Origin: Moduliflexus sp964602655
GTDB lineage: Bacteria > Moduliflexota > Moduliflexia > Moduliflexales > Moduliflexaceae
Length of the DNA: 64,000 nt
NCBI GenBank assembly: GCA_964602655.1
Contig: CAZRSF010000020.1
Coordinates: 20,021-84,020, forward strand
Direction: 5' to 3'
Below, piece after piece: positions 43,786 through 51,866 of this stretch; within the stretch, counting starts at the first letter, position 1; the number at the start of each line of letters is the position of its first letter. A program made the position numbers and the translations under genes. The notes under the pieces are model-generated. The model worked only from the letters and a program-made list of their open reading frames with translations. It was not told the origin of the DNA and made no database searches.

Positions 43786-44394
43786 ATGGATAATATCAAT
43801 ACAGATTGGCTGACATTTTTCCAGAACACCTTACGTTCATTTGCGGAGATTCCGGCGGATGAATTGGAAAGAGGTCGTAAACGGCTAAAACATCTTCATG
43901 TAAGAAAAAACGAGTATTTTATCAGGACGGGAAGCGTTCCAGATAAAATGGCATTTATTGTCAACGGTATTTTTCGAGTGTTTTATCTTACTGAACAGGG
44001 AGATGAAAAAATATTGGTGTTTCGAGAAGAAGGGCGAATGCTCTCCGCGTATAGCGCGTTTCTTGAAAACAAAGAATCGTGGTTTGACATTCAGGCGCTG
44101 GAAGATTCGGACTTGTTATATATTACTTTTTTTGATTATAAGAAAGTTCTTCATGAACACCAATGCTGGCAAATTCTCAACAAAAAATATGTCGAAATGC
44201 TTTTTGTTGAAAAAGAAAAAAGAGAACGTGAATTCTTATCTGATAACGCCGAGACCCGCTATCAAAAATTTCTCCTCACCTATCCTGCCGGTATTGAACA
44301 GCGCATAAAACAATACCATATCGCCTCGTATTTAGGAATCACCCCCGTCGCTTTAAGCCGCATAAAAAAACATCTGAAAAATTCCATTTCTTAA
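43786..44394 (+). CDS. Crp/Fnr-family transcriptional regulator
   Basis: This 202-residue protein has a cyclic-nucleotide-binding-like beta-roll (about 15-130: HLHVRKNEYFIRTGSVPDKM, FIVNGIFRVFYL). A long dimer helix follows (about 130-160), then a C-terminal helix-turn-helix (YHIASYLGITPVALSRIKKH). No Cys cluster for an Fe-S centre and no clear cAMP-phosphate loop are seen, so the ligand is unknown. Codon use is AT-rich compared with the flanking genes, suggesting recent transfer. It precedes the acyltransferase 3 gene by 126 bases and may regulate it (inference). Confidence 0.88.
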   Translation: MDNINTDWLTFFQNTLRSFAEIPADELERGRKRLKHLHVRKNEYFIRTGSVPDKMAFIVNGIFRVFYLTEQGDEKILVFREEGRMLSAYSAFLENKESWFDIQALEDSDLLYITFFDYKKVLHEHQCWQILNKKYVEMLFVEKEKREREFLSDNAETRYQKFLLTYPAGIEQRIKQYHIASYLGITPVALSRIKKHLKNSIS

Positions 44395-44520
44395 CCTATG
44401 TTAATGACTCTTTTTAAGAAGAGGCGTATCTTCGAAATACGTGAACGAGATGTTTTTTTGTTTTTTTATGGTGTTTGAAGCGACCGCTGCCGCGTTACTG
44501 TCTGCGAACAAAGGTGAGAT

Positions 44521-45693
44521 ATGTCAGAGAATAAAAGCGTTGATACCTACTATTTTCATAATATTCGCTCATGTATTGTTCTGCTTGTCATTGTCCTCCA
44601 TGCGGCCTTAGGGTATTGTTCTTTTACAAGCGACTGGTGGCTCGTCGTTGATCATAAGAACACATTAATTGCCGATATTCTTGTTGGCTGCTTTGATATA
44701 TTTCTTATGCCCGTCTTGTTTTTTATTTCGGGCTATTTCACTAAAAGCTCATATCGCAAATGTACTAATATCGAATTTTTAGTAAAGAAAGCGAAATGCT
44801 TAATGGTTCCGTGGTGTATTGGGATGATATTTTTTAATCCCTTTCTTTTAATCATGACGTATGTCTCGAGAAAAATACCGGTAGAAAGTTACTCATCACT
44901 CATCGTTTCGTATTACAAAAGCGTTGTCGCCTTTCCGACAAGCATCATCCCGGAGTCTGCCTTTTTCTTTAGTCATTATCACCTCTGGTATCTATCGCTT
45001 CTTTTCTATTTTTTTGTTTTTTATGTTGTTGTTCGAAAAATTACGTTGTTGAATCCATTCATGAGTTCATTTACGATAAACCAGACTGAGCCAGATATTT
45101 TGATTCAATTCGCGCTGCTGATCGCCATTTCTTCTCTTGGACATGCAATATTCTTTTCTATTTTCCGAGATGGATGGTTTGTGATTTCTATCATTCATTT
45201 CCAGTTATCGCGAATTATTCCATACCTATGCTTTTTTATGTTTGGAGTGGTATCAAGTAATCGTAAATGGTTGCAAACGCATACATATCAATCTGCCCCA
45301 TGTATATTATTATGCGTCACGACATTACTCACGCTTGGTTATCTGTACATCTCTCCGGTACTACTCGCAAAGAAGATATTTCTGCTGACACTCGTTGTCA
45401 GTATCTCTCGATATACAATGTGTACGCTGTTTTTAATTGCCATACTTGGAATTGCGCAAAAGTATTTTCGCCGAAAAACGAAATTTAATACGGTTATTCA
45501 CGAATATTCGTTTCATGTGTATATTATTCATCTCAGTCTTGTGACATTATTGCTTTTTTTATTTACGAAAATAGAAAAACTACAGGTCAATATAAAACTC
45601 GTTCTTGTGAGTGTGCTTTCAATGGCGCTAAGCTATGGATTGGCGTACTGTTATCGTGTGTTAAAGACCGAATCAAGGAGAAACATCAGATAG
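44521..45693 (+). CDS. Acyltransferase 3 family integral membrane protein
   Basis: This 390-residue protein has about ten membrane helices. The N-terminal YYFHNIRSCIVLLVIVLHAA contains the His of the acyltransferase 3 active region, and LMPVLFFISGYFT follows as in OafA/NolL-type enzymes. Such proteins transfer acetyl or other acyl groups to cell-surface sugars, antibiotics or lipids; the substrate is not known here. The gene is distinctly AT-rich, like the regulator before it. AAAGGTGAG precedes the start. Its stop codon abuts the MITE-like element at 45693-45871. Confidence 0.85.
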   Translation: MSENKSVDTYYFHNIRSCIVLLVIVLHAALGYCSFTSDWWLVVDHKNTLIADILVGCFDIFLMPVLFFISGYFTKSSYRKCTNIEFLVKKAKCLMVPWCIGMIFFNPFLLIMTYVSRKIPVESYSSLIVSYYKSVVAFPTSIIPESAFFFSHYHLWYLSLLFYFFVFYVVVRKITLLNPFMSSFTINQTEPDILIQFALLIAISSLGHAIFFSIFRDGWFVISIIHFQLSRIIPYLCFFMFGVVSSNRKWLQTHTYQSAPCILLCVTTLLTLGYLYISPVLLAKKIFLLTLVVSISRYTMCTLFLIAILGIAQKYFRRKTKFNTVIHEYSFHVYIIHLSLVTLLLFLFTKIEKLQVNIKLVLVSVLSMALSYGLAYCYRVLKTESRRNIR

Positions 45694-45871
45694 CCAAAAG
45701 CGCAGGGCTGTTACGTTCTAAAATATGCCGTCCAATCCAGCCATAAATGGCCGGTCTCAACGTTCAAGCAGGCTGAAGCCCGCTCAAGGGCGCTTCAGCG
45801 TCCTTCGCCTTCGAGACTGGCGATTGATCGCCAGGCAGCAGCGAGAATTTAACAGCCCTGGCCAAAAGCGC
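45693..45871. mobile_element. MITE-like element with terminal inverted repeats and 11-bp flanking direct repeats
   Basis: The exact direct repeat GCCAAAAGCGC occurs at 45693-45703 and 45861-45871. Between them, 45704-45860 begins AGGGCTGTTA and ends TAACAGCCCT, perfect inverted termini. Internal stems include GCTGAAGC/GCTTCAGC near 45772-45799 and CTGGCGAT/ATCGCCAG near 45817-45834. No transposase is encoded. The arrangement is what a non-autonomous insertion with target duplication would leave. Confidence 0.65.
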
Positions 45872-46006
45872 GAGATTTTAACGCCCCACAGATTAAGCAC
45901 AGGTTCGGTCTGTGAGAGGCGCGGAGTGCTTGACTTACAACATCTGATCGTCTTAAGGAATGCAATCGAGTATTTTGCGAAGAAACACTGCCTCAAAGGA
46001 GAGGAA

Positions 46007-46657
46007 ATGAATACATCTGCACGGCATGAAGCGGCAAATCAACATAAATGGGATCGGAAATCAGGTGAATACGCGAATACGGGGAACTTTTATCATCGTT
46101 TTATCGCGTTGCAGAAAAAAGTACTGGCCACAACAAAGCTTAGGAAGGAGATGCGTTTTTTAGATATTGGCTGCGGGCCTGGTTCTGCGGTGTGTCTTGC
46201 GTCAGAGATGGTACATGGACAAGGTTCATTTTATGGCATAGACCTTTCGCAAGGCATGATTGATAAAGCCATAAAAAACTCGCAGAAATTCGAAAATGTT
46301 CAGTTTACACAAGCAAGCTCAGAAAAGCTGCCATTTGAAGATGGCTTTTTTGATGTGGTGATTTGTACGAACTCATTTCATCATTATCAACATCCAATGG
46401 TCGCATTACGTGAAATCAAAAGAACGTTGAAAAAAGGCGGAAAGACGTATATCTTAGATTTTACATCAGATAATTATAGCACGCGCTGTCTGAATTTTAT
46501 CTCAACAACGTTTGAAAAAGAACATGTGAAATATTACAATACGAGTGAATACCAGATGATGTTTAACAACAGCGGACTTCAATATATTGGAACACAACAT
46601 CTTGCATGTATGATGTATGTATTGGAACAAAAATTACATATCGCAGAGAAGGTGTGA
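46007..46657 (+). CDS. Class I SAM-dependent methyltransferase
   Basis: This protein has about 216 residues. Motif I is FLDIGCGPGSAVCLA (about 50-64), YGIDLSQGMI gives the acidic residue after strand 2, and FFDVVICTNSFHHYQHP is the post-motif region of the UbiE/Methyltransf_11 type. The substrate is unknown. The start at 46007 has AGGAGAGG just upstream; the frame extends back to 45725 through the MITE-like element and is not coding there. It is AT-rich like the two preceding genes and is the last gene of that segment. Confidence 0.9.
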   Translation: MNTSARHEAANQHKWDRKSGEYANTGNFYHRFIALQKKVLATTKLRKEMRFLDIGCGPGSAVCLASEMVHGQGSFYGIDLSQGMIDKAIKNSQKFENVQFTQASSEKLPFEDGFFDVVICTNSFHHYQHPMVALREIKRTLKKGGKTYILDFTSDNYSTRCLNFISTTFEKEHVKYYNTSEYQMMFNNSGLQYIGTQHLACMMYVLEQKLHIAEKV

Positions 46658-46732
46658 TACGATGAATCAAACGCAATGTTGCGCAATATGCCAGCTTCAA
46701 TGAGTTGCGATATGTATGCGACGCATCGTTTT

Positions 46733-48040
46733 TTATGCCGACCGCCGCAATCTCGCCACAAAGGTCGCGTCGCAATTCGCATCCATCGGCCAGACGCGCA
46801 ACATGCCGTCCGTCAGTGCCCCAGTCAGCGGATTCGTCCAGGGGTCGAGCGTAAATTCTGGGTGCTGCTGCAAAAATGCGCGAACCACCGCTTCATTTTC
46901 CGCCTCGCATAACGAGCAGGTCGCATAGACCACCACGCCGCCAGGTTTCGCCGCTTTCGAGGCGCGAGCCAGAATATCTTGCTGTAATTGCGCCATTTCC
47001 GCCACTTCCTCCGCCTTCGCCGTCCAACGGCAATCAGGATTGCGCCGCCATGTGCCTGTGCCGGTGCAAGGCGCGTCAACCAACACGCCGTCCGCGCTGG
47101 CGTTTTTGACCGGCAGCCGTTCCGCTTTCCAGGGGCGCGGCGAAATATTCGAGAACTGAGCGCGGCGGGCGCGTTTGCGTAATTCCACCAGTTTATATTC
47201 GCGAATGTCCGAGGCGATCAACGTCCCTTTATTCTGCATCATCGCGGCAAGCTGCAACGTTTTACCGCCAGCCCCGGCGCAGGCGTCCCACCAGCGTTCG
47301 CCTGGTTTGGCCTGCGTGGCGACGCCAATCATCTGCGACGCGAAATCCTGCAATTCGAAATGTCCGTCCCGAAAACTCTCCAACTCGAACAGATTGACTC
47401 GCGCTTGTTCTAAGCACAGCGCATTCGGCAGCGCAGAAGACGCCTCCGGCTTAAGCTCTGCCTCGCGGAGTTCTTGCATCAGCGTCTCGCGTTCCACCTG
47501 TGCGCGCAGCCAGAGCGGCGGACGCTGTTGAATGTACGACAGCAGGTCAAGGTAGGCGCGTTCATCGAGCGGGACATGCTGCCGCAGCCATTCCGGCACG
47601 AGCGCCGCCGTGTCTAACGGCGCGACGCCGAACATGTCGCCGATCTGCCGAGATTTTTCGGCAAGCGGCAACGCGCCCATGCCTGCTGCAACAGGCGACA
47701 GATTCGCCGTCCGCTGCCATTCGAGCGCGACCGGATTGACGACCGGATTATCGAGCAGATGCGCCGCAAACAGCAGGCTTGCCCATTCCGCCGAGCGTTC
47801 GCCGCCATCGTTCCAGAGTTCCCGATGGTTCGCCGGAAGCTGTTGCAGCCAGCCCCACCAGCGAAAGAGACTGAACATCGTTTCGGCAATCATGCGCCGG
47901 TCGCGTGAGCCGAGTTTTTTCATATCGCGGAAATACGCATTCAAAATGCGATCCGCCGGGTTCCCGCTTTTCAATACGTCATGCGCCACCTGATGAATCG
48001 CGGCGGCATAACTCCGAGCCTGATTTGCCTGAAGCGCCAT
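46733..48040 (-). CDS. RsmB/NOP-family RNA (cytosine-5) methyltransferase
   Basis: This protein has about 435 residues. An N-terminal helical NusB-like region (ILNAYFRDMKKLGSRDRRMI) precedes the Rossmann methyltransferase domain: SAM motif CAGAGGKTLQLAAMM, then VDAPCTGTGTWRRNPDCRW (motif IV with catalytic-release Cys) and VYATCSLCEAENE (motif VI with the nucleophilic Cys). This is the two-Cys layout of RsmB-type 16S rRNA m5C967 enzymes, but the RNA target may differ. The start at 48040 (ATG) has AAAGGA upstream at about 11 bases; a TTG nine bases earlier is unlikely. Confidence 0.92.
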   Translation of the reverse strand: MALQANQARSYAAAIHQVAHDVLKSGNPADRILNAYFRDMKKLGSRDRRMIAETMFSLFRWWGWLQQLPANHRELWNDGGERSAEWASLLFAAHLLDNPVVNPVALEWQRTANLSPVAAGMGALPLAEKSRQIGDMFGVAPLDTAALVPEWLRQHVPLDERAYLDLLSYIQQRPPLWLRAQVERETLMQELREAELKPEASSALPNALCLEQARVNLFELESFRDGHFELQDFASQMIGVATQAKPGERWWDACAGAGGKTLQLAAMMQNKGTLIASDIREYKLVELRKRARRAQFSNISPRPWKAERLPVKNASADGVLVDAPCTGTGTWRRNPDCRWTAKAEEVAEMAQLQQDILARASKAAKPGGVVVYATCSLCEAENEAVVRAFLQQHPEFTLDPWTNPLTGALTDGMLRVWPMDANCDATFVARLRRSA

Positions 48041-48263
48041 AGTTATCAAATTCCTTTGCCTTGCAATACACGATGATCACGAATAACACGATACTTCTGT
48101 AAAATATTGCCATTTCAGGGATTTTTGTCAAGTTTCGAATTGAATATGACGAAGAACTTGACAAGTTTACAGGAAATACGCTTCCGTTCATCGTAACGAA
48201 TCACTTCACCGGGACGAAGCCAGCCCGTTCATTATCACGAATCAGTCTAACAAGGATACGTTC

Positions 48264-48983
48264 ATGTTACAGGTAGAAAACTTACATGTCAAATACGGCG
48301 GTATCGAAGCCCTGCATGGGATTTCATTTTCCGTGAACGAAGGAGAAATGGTCGCGCTGCTCGGCGCGAACGGCGCAGGCAAATCTACAACGCTGATGAG
48401 CATTATGCGGATGCCGCCGCCGGAAGGTCCGTTCGTGACGCAAGGGGACGTGCGTTTTAATGGCGAAAGCCTGTTGAACGTGCCGTCTCATGTTGTTGTT
48501 GCGGAAAAAGGGATCGGGCTTGTGCCGGAAGGCCGCCATATTTTCGGGAATCTGACCGTACTGGAAAACCTGAAAATGGCGACGTTCGCCCGCAAAGATC
48601 ACGAACAGATCGAGAAAGATTATGACCGCGTGTTTTCGCTGTTTCCGCGTCTGGGCGACCGCAAACATCAACGCTCGGAATCGCTCAGCGGCGGCGAGCA
48701 GCAGATGTTAGCGGTGGGGCGGGCGTTTATGAGCGGCGTGAAGGTGATTCTGCTGGACGAGCCGTCAATGGGCTTATCGCCGCTGCTGATGAAAGAATTG
48801 TTCAAAGTGTTAAAACAATTGAACGACGCCGGAACGACGATTTTATTGGTGGAACAAAACGCGCATCTTGCCTTGAAATATGCGCATCGCGCCTACGTGC
48901 TGGAAAGCGGCCAGATTGTGATGGAAGGGCCAGCGCAGGAATTGGCGAAAGACCCGCGCGTCGAAAAGGCGTATTTGGGGTAA
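48264..48983 (+). CDS. livF: Branched-chain amino acid ABC transporter ATP-binding protein, LivF type
   Basis: This 239-residue ATPase has Walker A GANGAGKST (about 34-42), signature LSGGEQQMLAVGRA, Walker B ILLDEPSMGLSP and switch VEQNAHLAL (the His-loop position in LivF carries Gln-Asn, normal for the family). The N-terminus LQVENLHVKYGGIEALHGIS and the MEG near the C-terminus are LivF-typical. No LivG, LivH, LivM or binding protein is encoded within the window, so it must work with subunits encoded elsewhere or be a remnant. A palindrome follows. Confidence 0.9.
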   Translation: MLQVENLHVKYGGIEALHGISFSVNEGEMVALLGANGAGKSTTLMSIMRMPPPEGPFVTQGDVRFNGESLLNVPSHVVVAEKGIGLVPEGRHIFGNLTVLENLKMATFARKDHEQIEKDYDRVFSLFPRLGDRKHQRSESLSGGEQQMLAVGRAFMSGVKVILLDEPSMGLSPLLMKELFKVLKQLNDAGTTILLVEQNAHLALKYAHRAYVLESGQIVMEGPAQELAKDPRVEKAYLG

Positions 48984-48993
48984 AAGACTGGCA

Positions 48994-49026
48994 AGCTGTC
49001 AGACACTGTCGAAGTGTCTGACAGCT
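48994..49026. repeat. Palindromic repeat, CTGTCAGACAC family
   Basis: AGCTGTCAGACACT and its inverted copy around a short GTCGA turn lie between livF and the GNAT gene. Confidence 0.8.
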
Positions 49027-49039
49027 ATTGGGGAATAAC

Positions 49040-49834
49040 ATGATGCACGACATTCATATCGAACGCGTTGCTTCATTGAACGAGATCGCGCCGCTGCGCG
49101 CGCAATATCTTGACGAACTGTTCGAACCGCAAGAGTTGTTTTTGGAGCTGAAAGTCAGAATATCGGCGGCGTATCGCCTCAGTCTGGCGAATATGCCGGT
49201 CGGCTATGTTCTGCTGGACGAACCGGAACGGACGCTGCTGGAATATTACGTGAGTAGGCCGTTTATCAGCCATGTTGACGCGATTTTCGGCGACATTCTT
49301 CAGCGCTGCGCGATCCGGCAGGCGTTCTGCAAATCGTTCGATCACACGCTGCTTTCCTGCTGCATGGCCTATCAAAAAAGCGTTCGCCCTGTCGGTGTCT
49401 TGTTTCGCGAATACGCGCCGTTAGAACAACCGGAAGCGCCAGCGCCCGTTCGAGCGCGGTTTGCGACGGCGAATGATATTCCGCTGATTACAGCAGTGAA
49501 TGAAGAAATTTTCGAATCTGACGAAGAAATTCATGAAACGGTCGGCAATCAAAACATGTTTCTGTTCGAACAGGGGACGGCGCTTGTGGGATTCGGCATT
49601 TTTCAGCGCAATATTCCCGGCAGGCCGGATTTCGACATCGGCATGTTGGTGACGAAACCGTTTCGCCGTCAGGGATATGGCAGCTATTTCATCCGTTTTT
49701 TGACCGAATATTGCCAAAAAAATGATTGGCGTCCGATCTGCGGCTGTGATGTCAAAAATATCGCCTCGCGCCTTACGCTTGAAAAGGCAGGTTATATCGG
49801 ACGACATCGGCTGCTGCTGTGCGAATTTGCGTAG
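49040..49834 (+). CDS. GNAT-family acetyltransferase
   Basis: This protein has about 264 residues. The C-terminal half holds the acetyl-CoA binding motif (DIGMLVTKPFRRQGYGSYFI, with RRQGYG as the pyrophosphate loop), preceded by ATANDIPLITAVNEEIFE. The N-terminal 120 residues resemble a second, degenerate GNAT-like fold. The substrate is unknown. GGGG lies 6 bases before the ATG at 49040. The TAG stop lies inside the palindrome at 49831-49858. Confidence 0.85.
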   Translation: MMHDIHIERVASLNEIAPLRAQYLDELFEPQELFLELKVRISAAYRLSLANMPVGYVLLDEPERTLLEYYVSRPFISHVDAIFGDILQRCAIRQAFCKSFDHTLLSCCMAYQKSVRPVGVLFREYAPLEQPEAPAPVRARFATANDIPLITAVNEEIFESDEEIHETVGNQNMFLFEQGTALVGFGIFQRNIPGRPDFDIGMLVTKPFRRQGYGSYFIRFLTEYCQKNDWRPICGCDVKNIASRLTLEKAGYIGRHRLLLCEFA

Positions 49835-49880
49835 AGACGCACGGCCGTGCGTCTCTACCGTTTGTGCGTCTCTACCGTTT
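49831..49880. repeat. Perfect palindrome plus a 17-bp tandem duplication
   Basis: GTAGAGACGCACGG and its exact complement form a 28-bp palindrome (49831-49858) that supplies the GNAT stop codon. The 17-mer GTGCGTCTCTACCGTTT is repeated in tandem at 49847-49863 and 49864-49880. Confidence 0.85.
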
Positions 49881-49886
49881 GGGTGT

Positions 49887-50723
49887 TTACGAATGCCGCC
49901 GGGAACGGAAACGCGGGTCGAGCCAGTCGCGCAGGCCGTCGCCGAACAGGTTGCCGCCCATGACCGTCAGGGCGATGGCCGCGCCGGGAAGAATGGCGGC
50001 GTAGGGTTGTTGAGCCATCACGTTTTTCGCTTCTTGCAGCATCGCGCCCCAACTCGGCAGCGGCGGCTGCGTTCCCAATCCTAAAAAACTCAGACCGGCC
50101 TCAATCAAAATCGCGTTGGCAAACGACACCGTCACCTGCACAATCAGCGGCCCCATGATATTCGGAAGGATGTGGCGCGTAATAATGCCCCAATCCGACG
50201 CGCCAAGCGCAACCGCCGCCTGGACGTATTCCTCATGCCGAATCGCCAACGCCTGCCCGCGCACCAAACGCGTAAACGATGGCAGAAAGATGATCGCGAT
50301 GCTGACAGTCGCTTGCAGATGACCTGGCCCTAACGCCGTAATCACCGCTAACGCTAACAACAGTGATGGAAACGCGAGCAGACCGTCCATGACGTGCATG
50401 ACAACTAAATCGCACCAGCCCTGGCGATAGCCGGATAAGACGCCGAGCGCAAGGCCGGGCACGGCGGCAAATAACACAGAGAGAATGCCGACAGCGCAGG
50501 CGATGCGGCTGCCGTACACTGTGCGCGAAAATAAATCGCGCCCGAAAAAATCCGTACCGAACAGATGCGCCCGCGACGGAAGCTGCATCCGCTCGCCATA
50601 GTTCATCTCGTCATATCCGAACGGCGCGATCTGCGGCGCGAATGCCACGCAGATCAGCAGCGCGAGCAACAGCATTCCCCCGGCAAGCAGCGCTTTATTG
50701 TGACGAAGAAAAGATGGCATCAT
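49887..50723 (-). CDS. Oligopeptide/dipeptide-type ABC transporter permease (DppC/OppC family)
   Basis: This 278-residue protein has six membrane helices. The N-terminal region PFGYDEMNYGERMQLPSRAH followed by LFGTDFFGRDLFSR is the hallmark of the DppC/OppC family. The coupling loop is EYVQAAVALGASDWGIITRH. It pairs with the permease at 50774. No substrate-binding protein or ATPase of this system is in the window. A 49-base perfect hairpin fills the space before its start, and no conventional ribosome site lies close to the start codon. Confidence 0.92.
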   Translation of the reverse strand: MMPSFLRHNKALLAGGMLLLALLICVAFAPQIAPFGYDEMNYGERMQLPSRAHLFGTDFFGRDLFSRTVYGSRIACAVGILSVLFAAVPGLALGVLSGYRQGWCDLVVMHVMDGLLAFPSLLLALAVITALGPGHLQATVSIAIIFLPSFTRLVRGQALAIRHEEYVQAAVALGASDWGIITRHILPNIMGPLIVQVTVSFANAILIEAGLSFLGLGTQPPLPSWGAMLQEAKNVMAQQPYAAILPGAAIALTVMGGNLFGDGLRDWLDPRFRSRRHS

Positions 50724-50726
50724 TCA

Positions 50727-50775
50727 AGGAGTGTCAACGCTTGCTTTGGCCGCCAAAGCAAGCGTTGACACTCCT
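50727..50775. repeat. Perfect 49-nt hairpin between two permease genes
   Basis: Arms of 23 bases (AGGAGTGTCAACGCTTGCTT and three more) flank a 3-base loop. The element starts 4 bases upstream of the DppC-type start codon and overlaps the stop of the DppB-type gene. On the transcript the only AGGAG near the second gene lies in the 5' arm and would be paired with the CTCCT just before the start codon. Confidence 0.85.
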
Positions 50776-51724
50776 ACGATTGCAACGACACTTTCGGGTT
50801 TAACAGTCCATACATCATATCTATCAGAAGATTCAATCCGGTGAACATAATTGCCAACAGCACGACGCCGCCTTGCACGACTGGAAAATCTCGGCCTGAA
50901 ATCGCATTCAGCAGCAGCCGCCCGATGCCGGGCAGTCCGAAGATTTGTTCGATGATAATTGCGCCGCCGAACAGTTCGCCGAGTTGCAGCCCGGCAATCG
51001 TGATGACCGGCAGCAGCGCGTTACGCAGCACATGATGCAGGATGACCTTCCATTCGCTGACGCCTTTGGCGCGGGCGACGATGACGTATTCTTTGTGCAA
51101 TTCGTCCAGCATGGAGACGCGAATCATGCGGGTGAGCACGGCAGCGCGAATCAGGCCAAGCGCAAACGCCGGCAGCAGCAGATGATGCAGCCATTCGGCG
51201 GGGTGTTTGGAAAATTCGACATATCCGAGTAGCGGAAACCATTTCAATTTAACGCTGAACAGCAGCATCAGCAGAATGCCGAGCCAGAAACTCGGCACGG
51301 CTAACCCGGCCTGCGCAACGGTCAGGCTGAATAGATCGAGCCATGACGACGGACGGAGCGCGGCGGCAAGACCGAGCGGAAGGGCGATAATGAAGGCGAT
51401 CAGCATGGCGAAGGCTGCGAGCCAGAAGGTGACATGCATTCGGCTTGAGAGCAGCGAAAGTACTGATTCCTTAGAGCGGAGCGACACGCCGAATTCTCCT
51501 TGACAGAGTTCGCCGAGCCAGCGCAGATATTGAAATGCCAGCGGGCGATCCAGTCTCAGGACGGCGCGGACTTCCTGCACTCGTTCCGGCGGCGCTTCCA
51601 CGCCGACGATCAATTGCGCCGGGTCGCCGGGAATCAGCCGTAGAATGATGAAGACAATCGTTGCGACCAACAGCACTGTCAGGCATGACGCCGCTAAGCG
51701 TCGAATCAAATAGTGAATCCTCAT
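50774..51724 (-). CDS. Oligopeptide/dipeptide-type ABC transporter permease (DppB/OppB family)
   Basis: This 316-residue protein has six membrane helices. The N-terminal FIILRLIPGDPAQLIVG and the C-terminal GLPGIGRLLLNAI are typical of DppB/OppB. The coupling loop is EYVIVARAKGVSEWKVILHH. It is the first of two permease genes; the second follows after a perfect hairpin. Family members import di- or oligopeptides, nickel or sugars with a separate binding protein, so the substrate cannot be named. Confidence 0.93.
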   Translation of the reverse strand: MRIHYLIRRLAASCLTVLLVATIVFIILRLIPGDPAQLIVGVEAPPERVQEVRAVLRLDRPLAFQYLRWLGELCQGEFGVSLRSKESVLSLLSSRMHVTFWLAAFAMLIAFIIALPLGLAAALRPSSWLDLFSLTVAQAGLAVPSFWLGILLMLLFSVKLKWFPLLGYVEFSKHPAEWLHHLLLPAFALGLIRAAVLTRMIRVSMLDELHKEYVIVARAKGVSEWKVILHHVLRNALLPVITIAGLQLGELFGGAIIIEQIFGLPGIGRLLLNAISGRDFPVVQGGVVLLAIMFTGLNLLIDMMYGLLNPKVSLQS

Positions 51725-51827
51725 AACACATTGCAGATGGGAAGCGGACGATTTTTGTCAAGGACTTCTCGAATCTTGCGAAGATTATGGTATGAATAAA
51801 AGAGGGATTATTGAGGAGCGAGGGGAA

Positions 51828-51860
51828 ACCTGCCAGACACTTCGCCAGTGTCTGACAGGT
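51828..51860. repeat. Palindromic repeat, CTGTCAGACAC family
   Basis: ACCTGCCAGACACT and a near-perfect inverted copy lie 6 bases after the end (minus strand) of the ATPase subunit A gene and could mark the 3' end of the V-ATPase operon. Confidence 0.8.
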
Positions 51861-51866
51861 GATTTG

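Noticed and set aside
43433..43813. A 126-codon plus-strand frame between the SH3b and Crp-like genes
   Set aside because: It runs through the attC-like palindrome, overlaps the next gene and has no ribosome site or recognisable sequence.
45725..46006. N-terminal extension of the methyltransferase
   Set aside because: It would translate the MITE-like element; the ribosome site and family alignment place the start at 46007.
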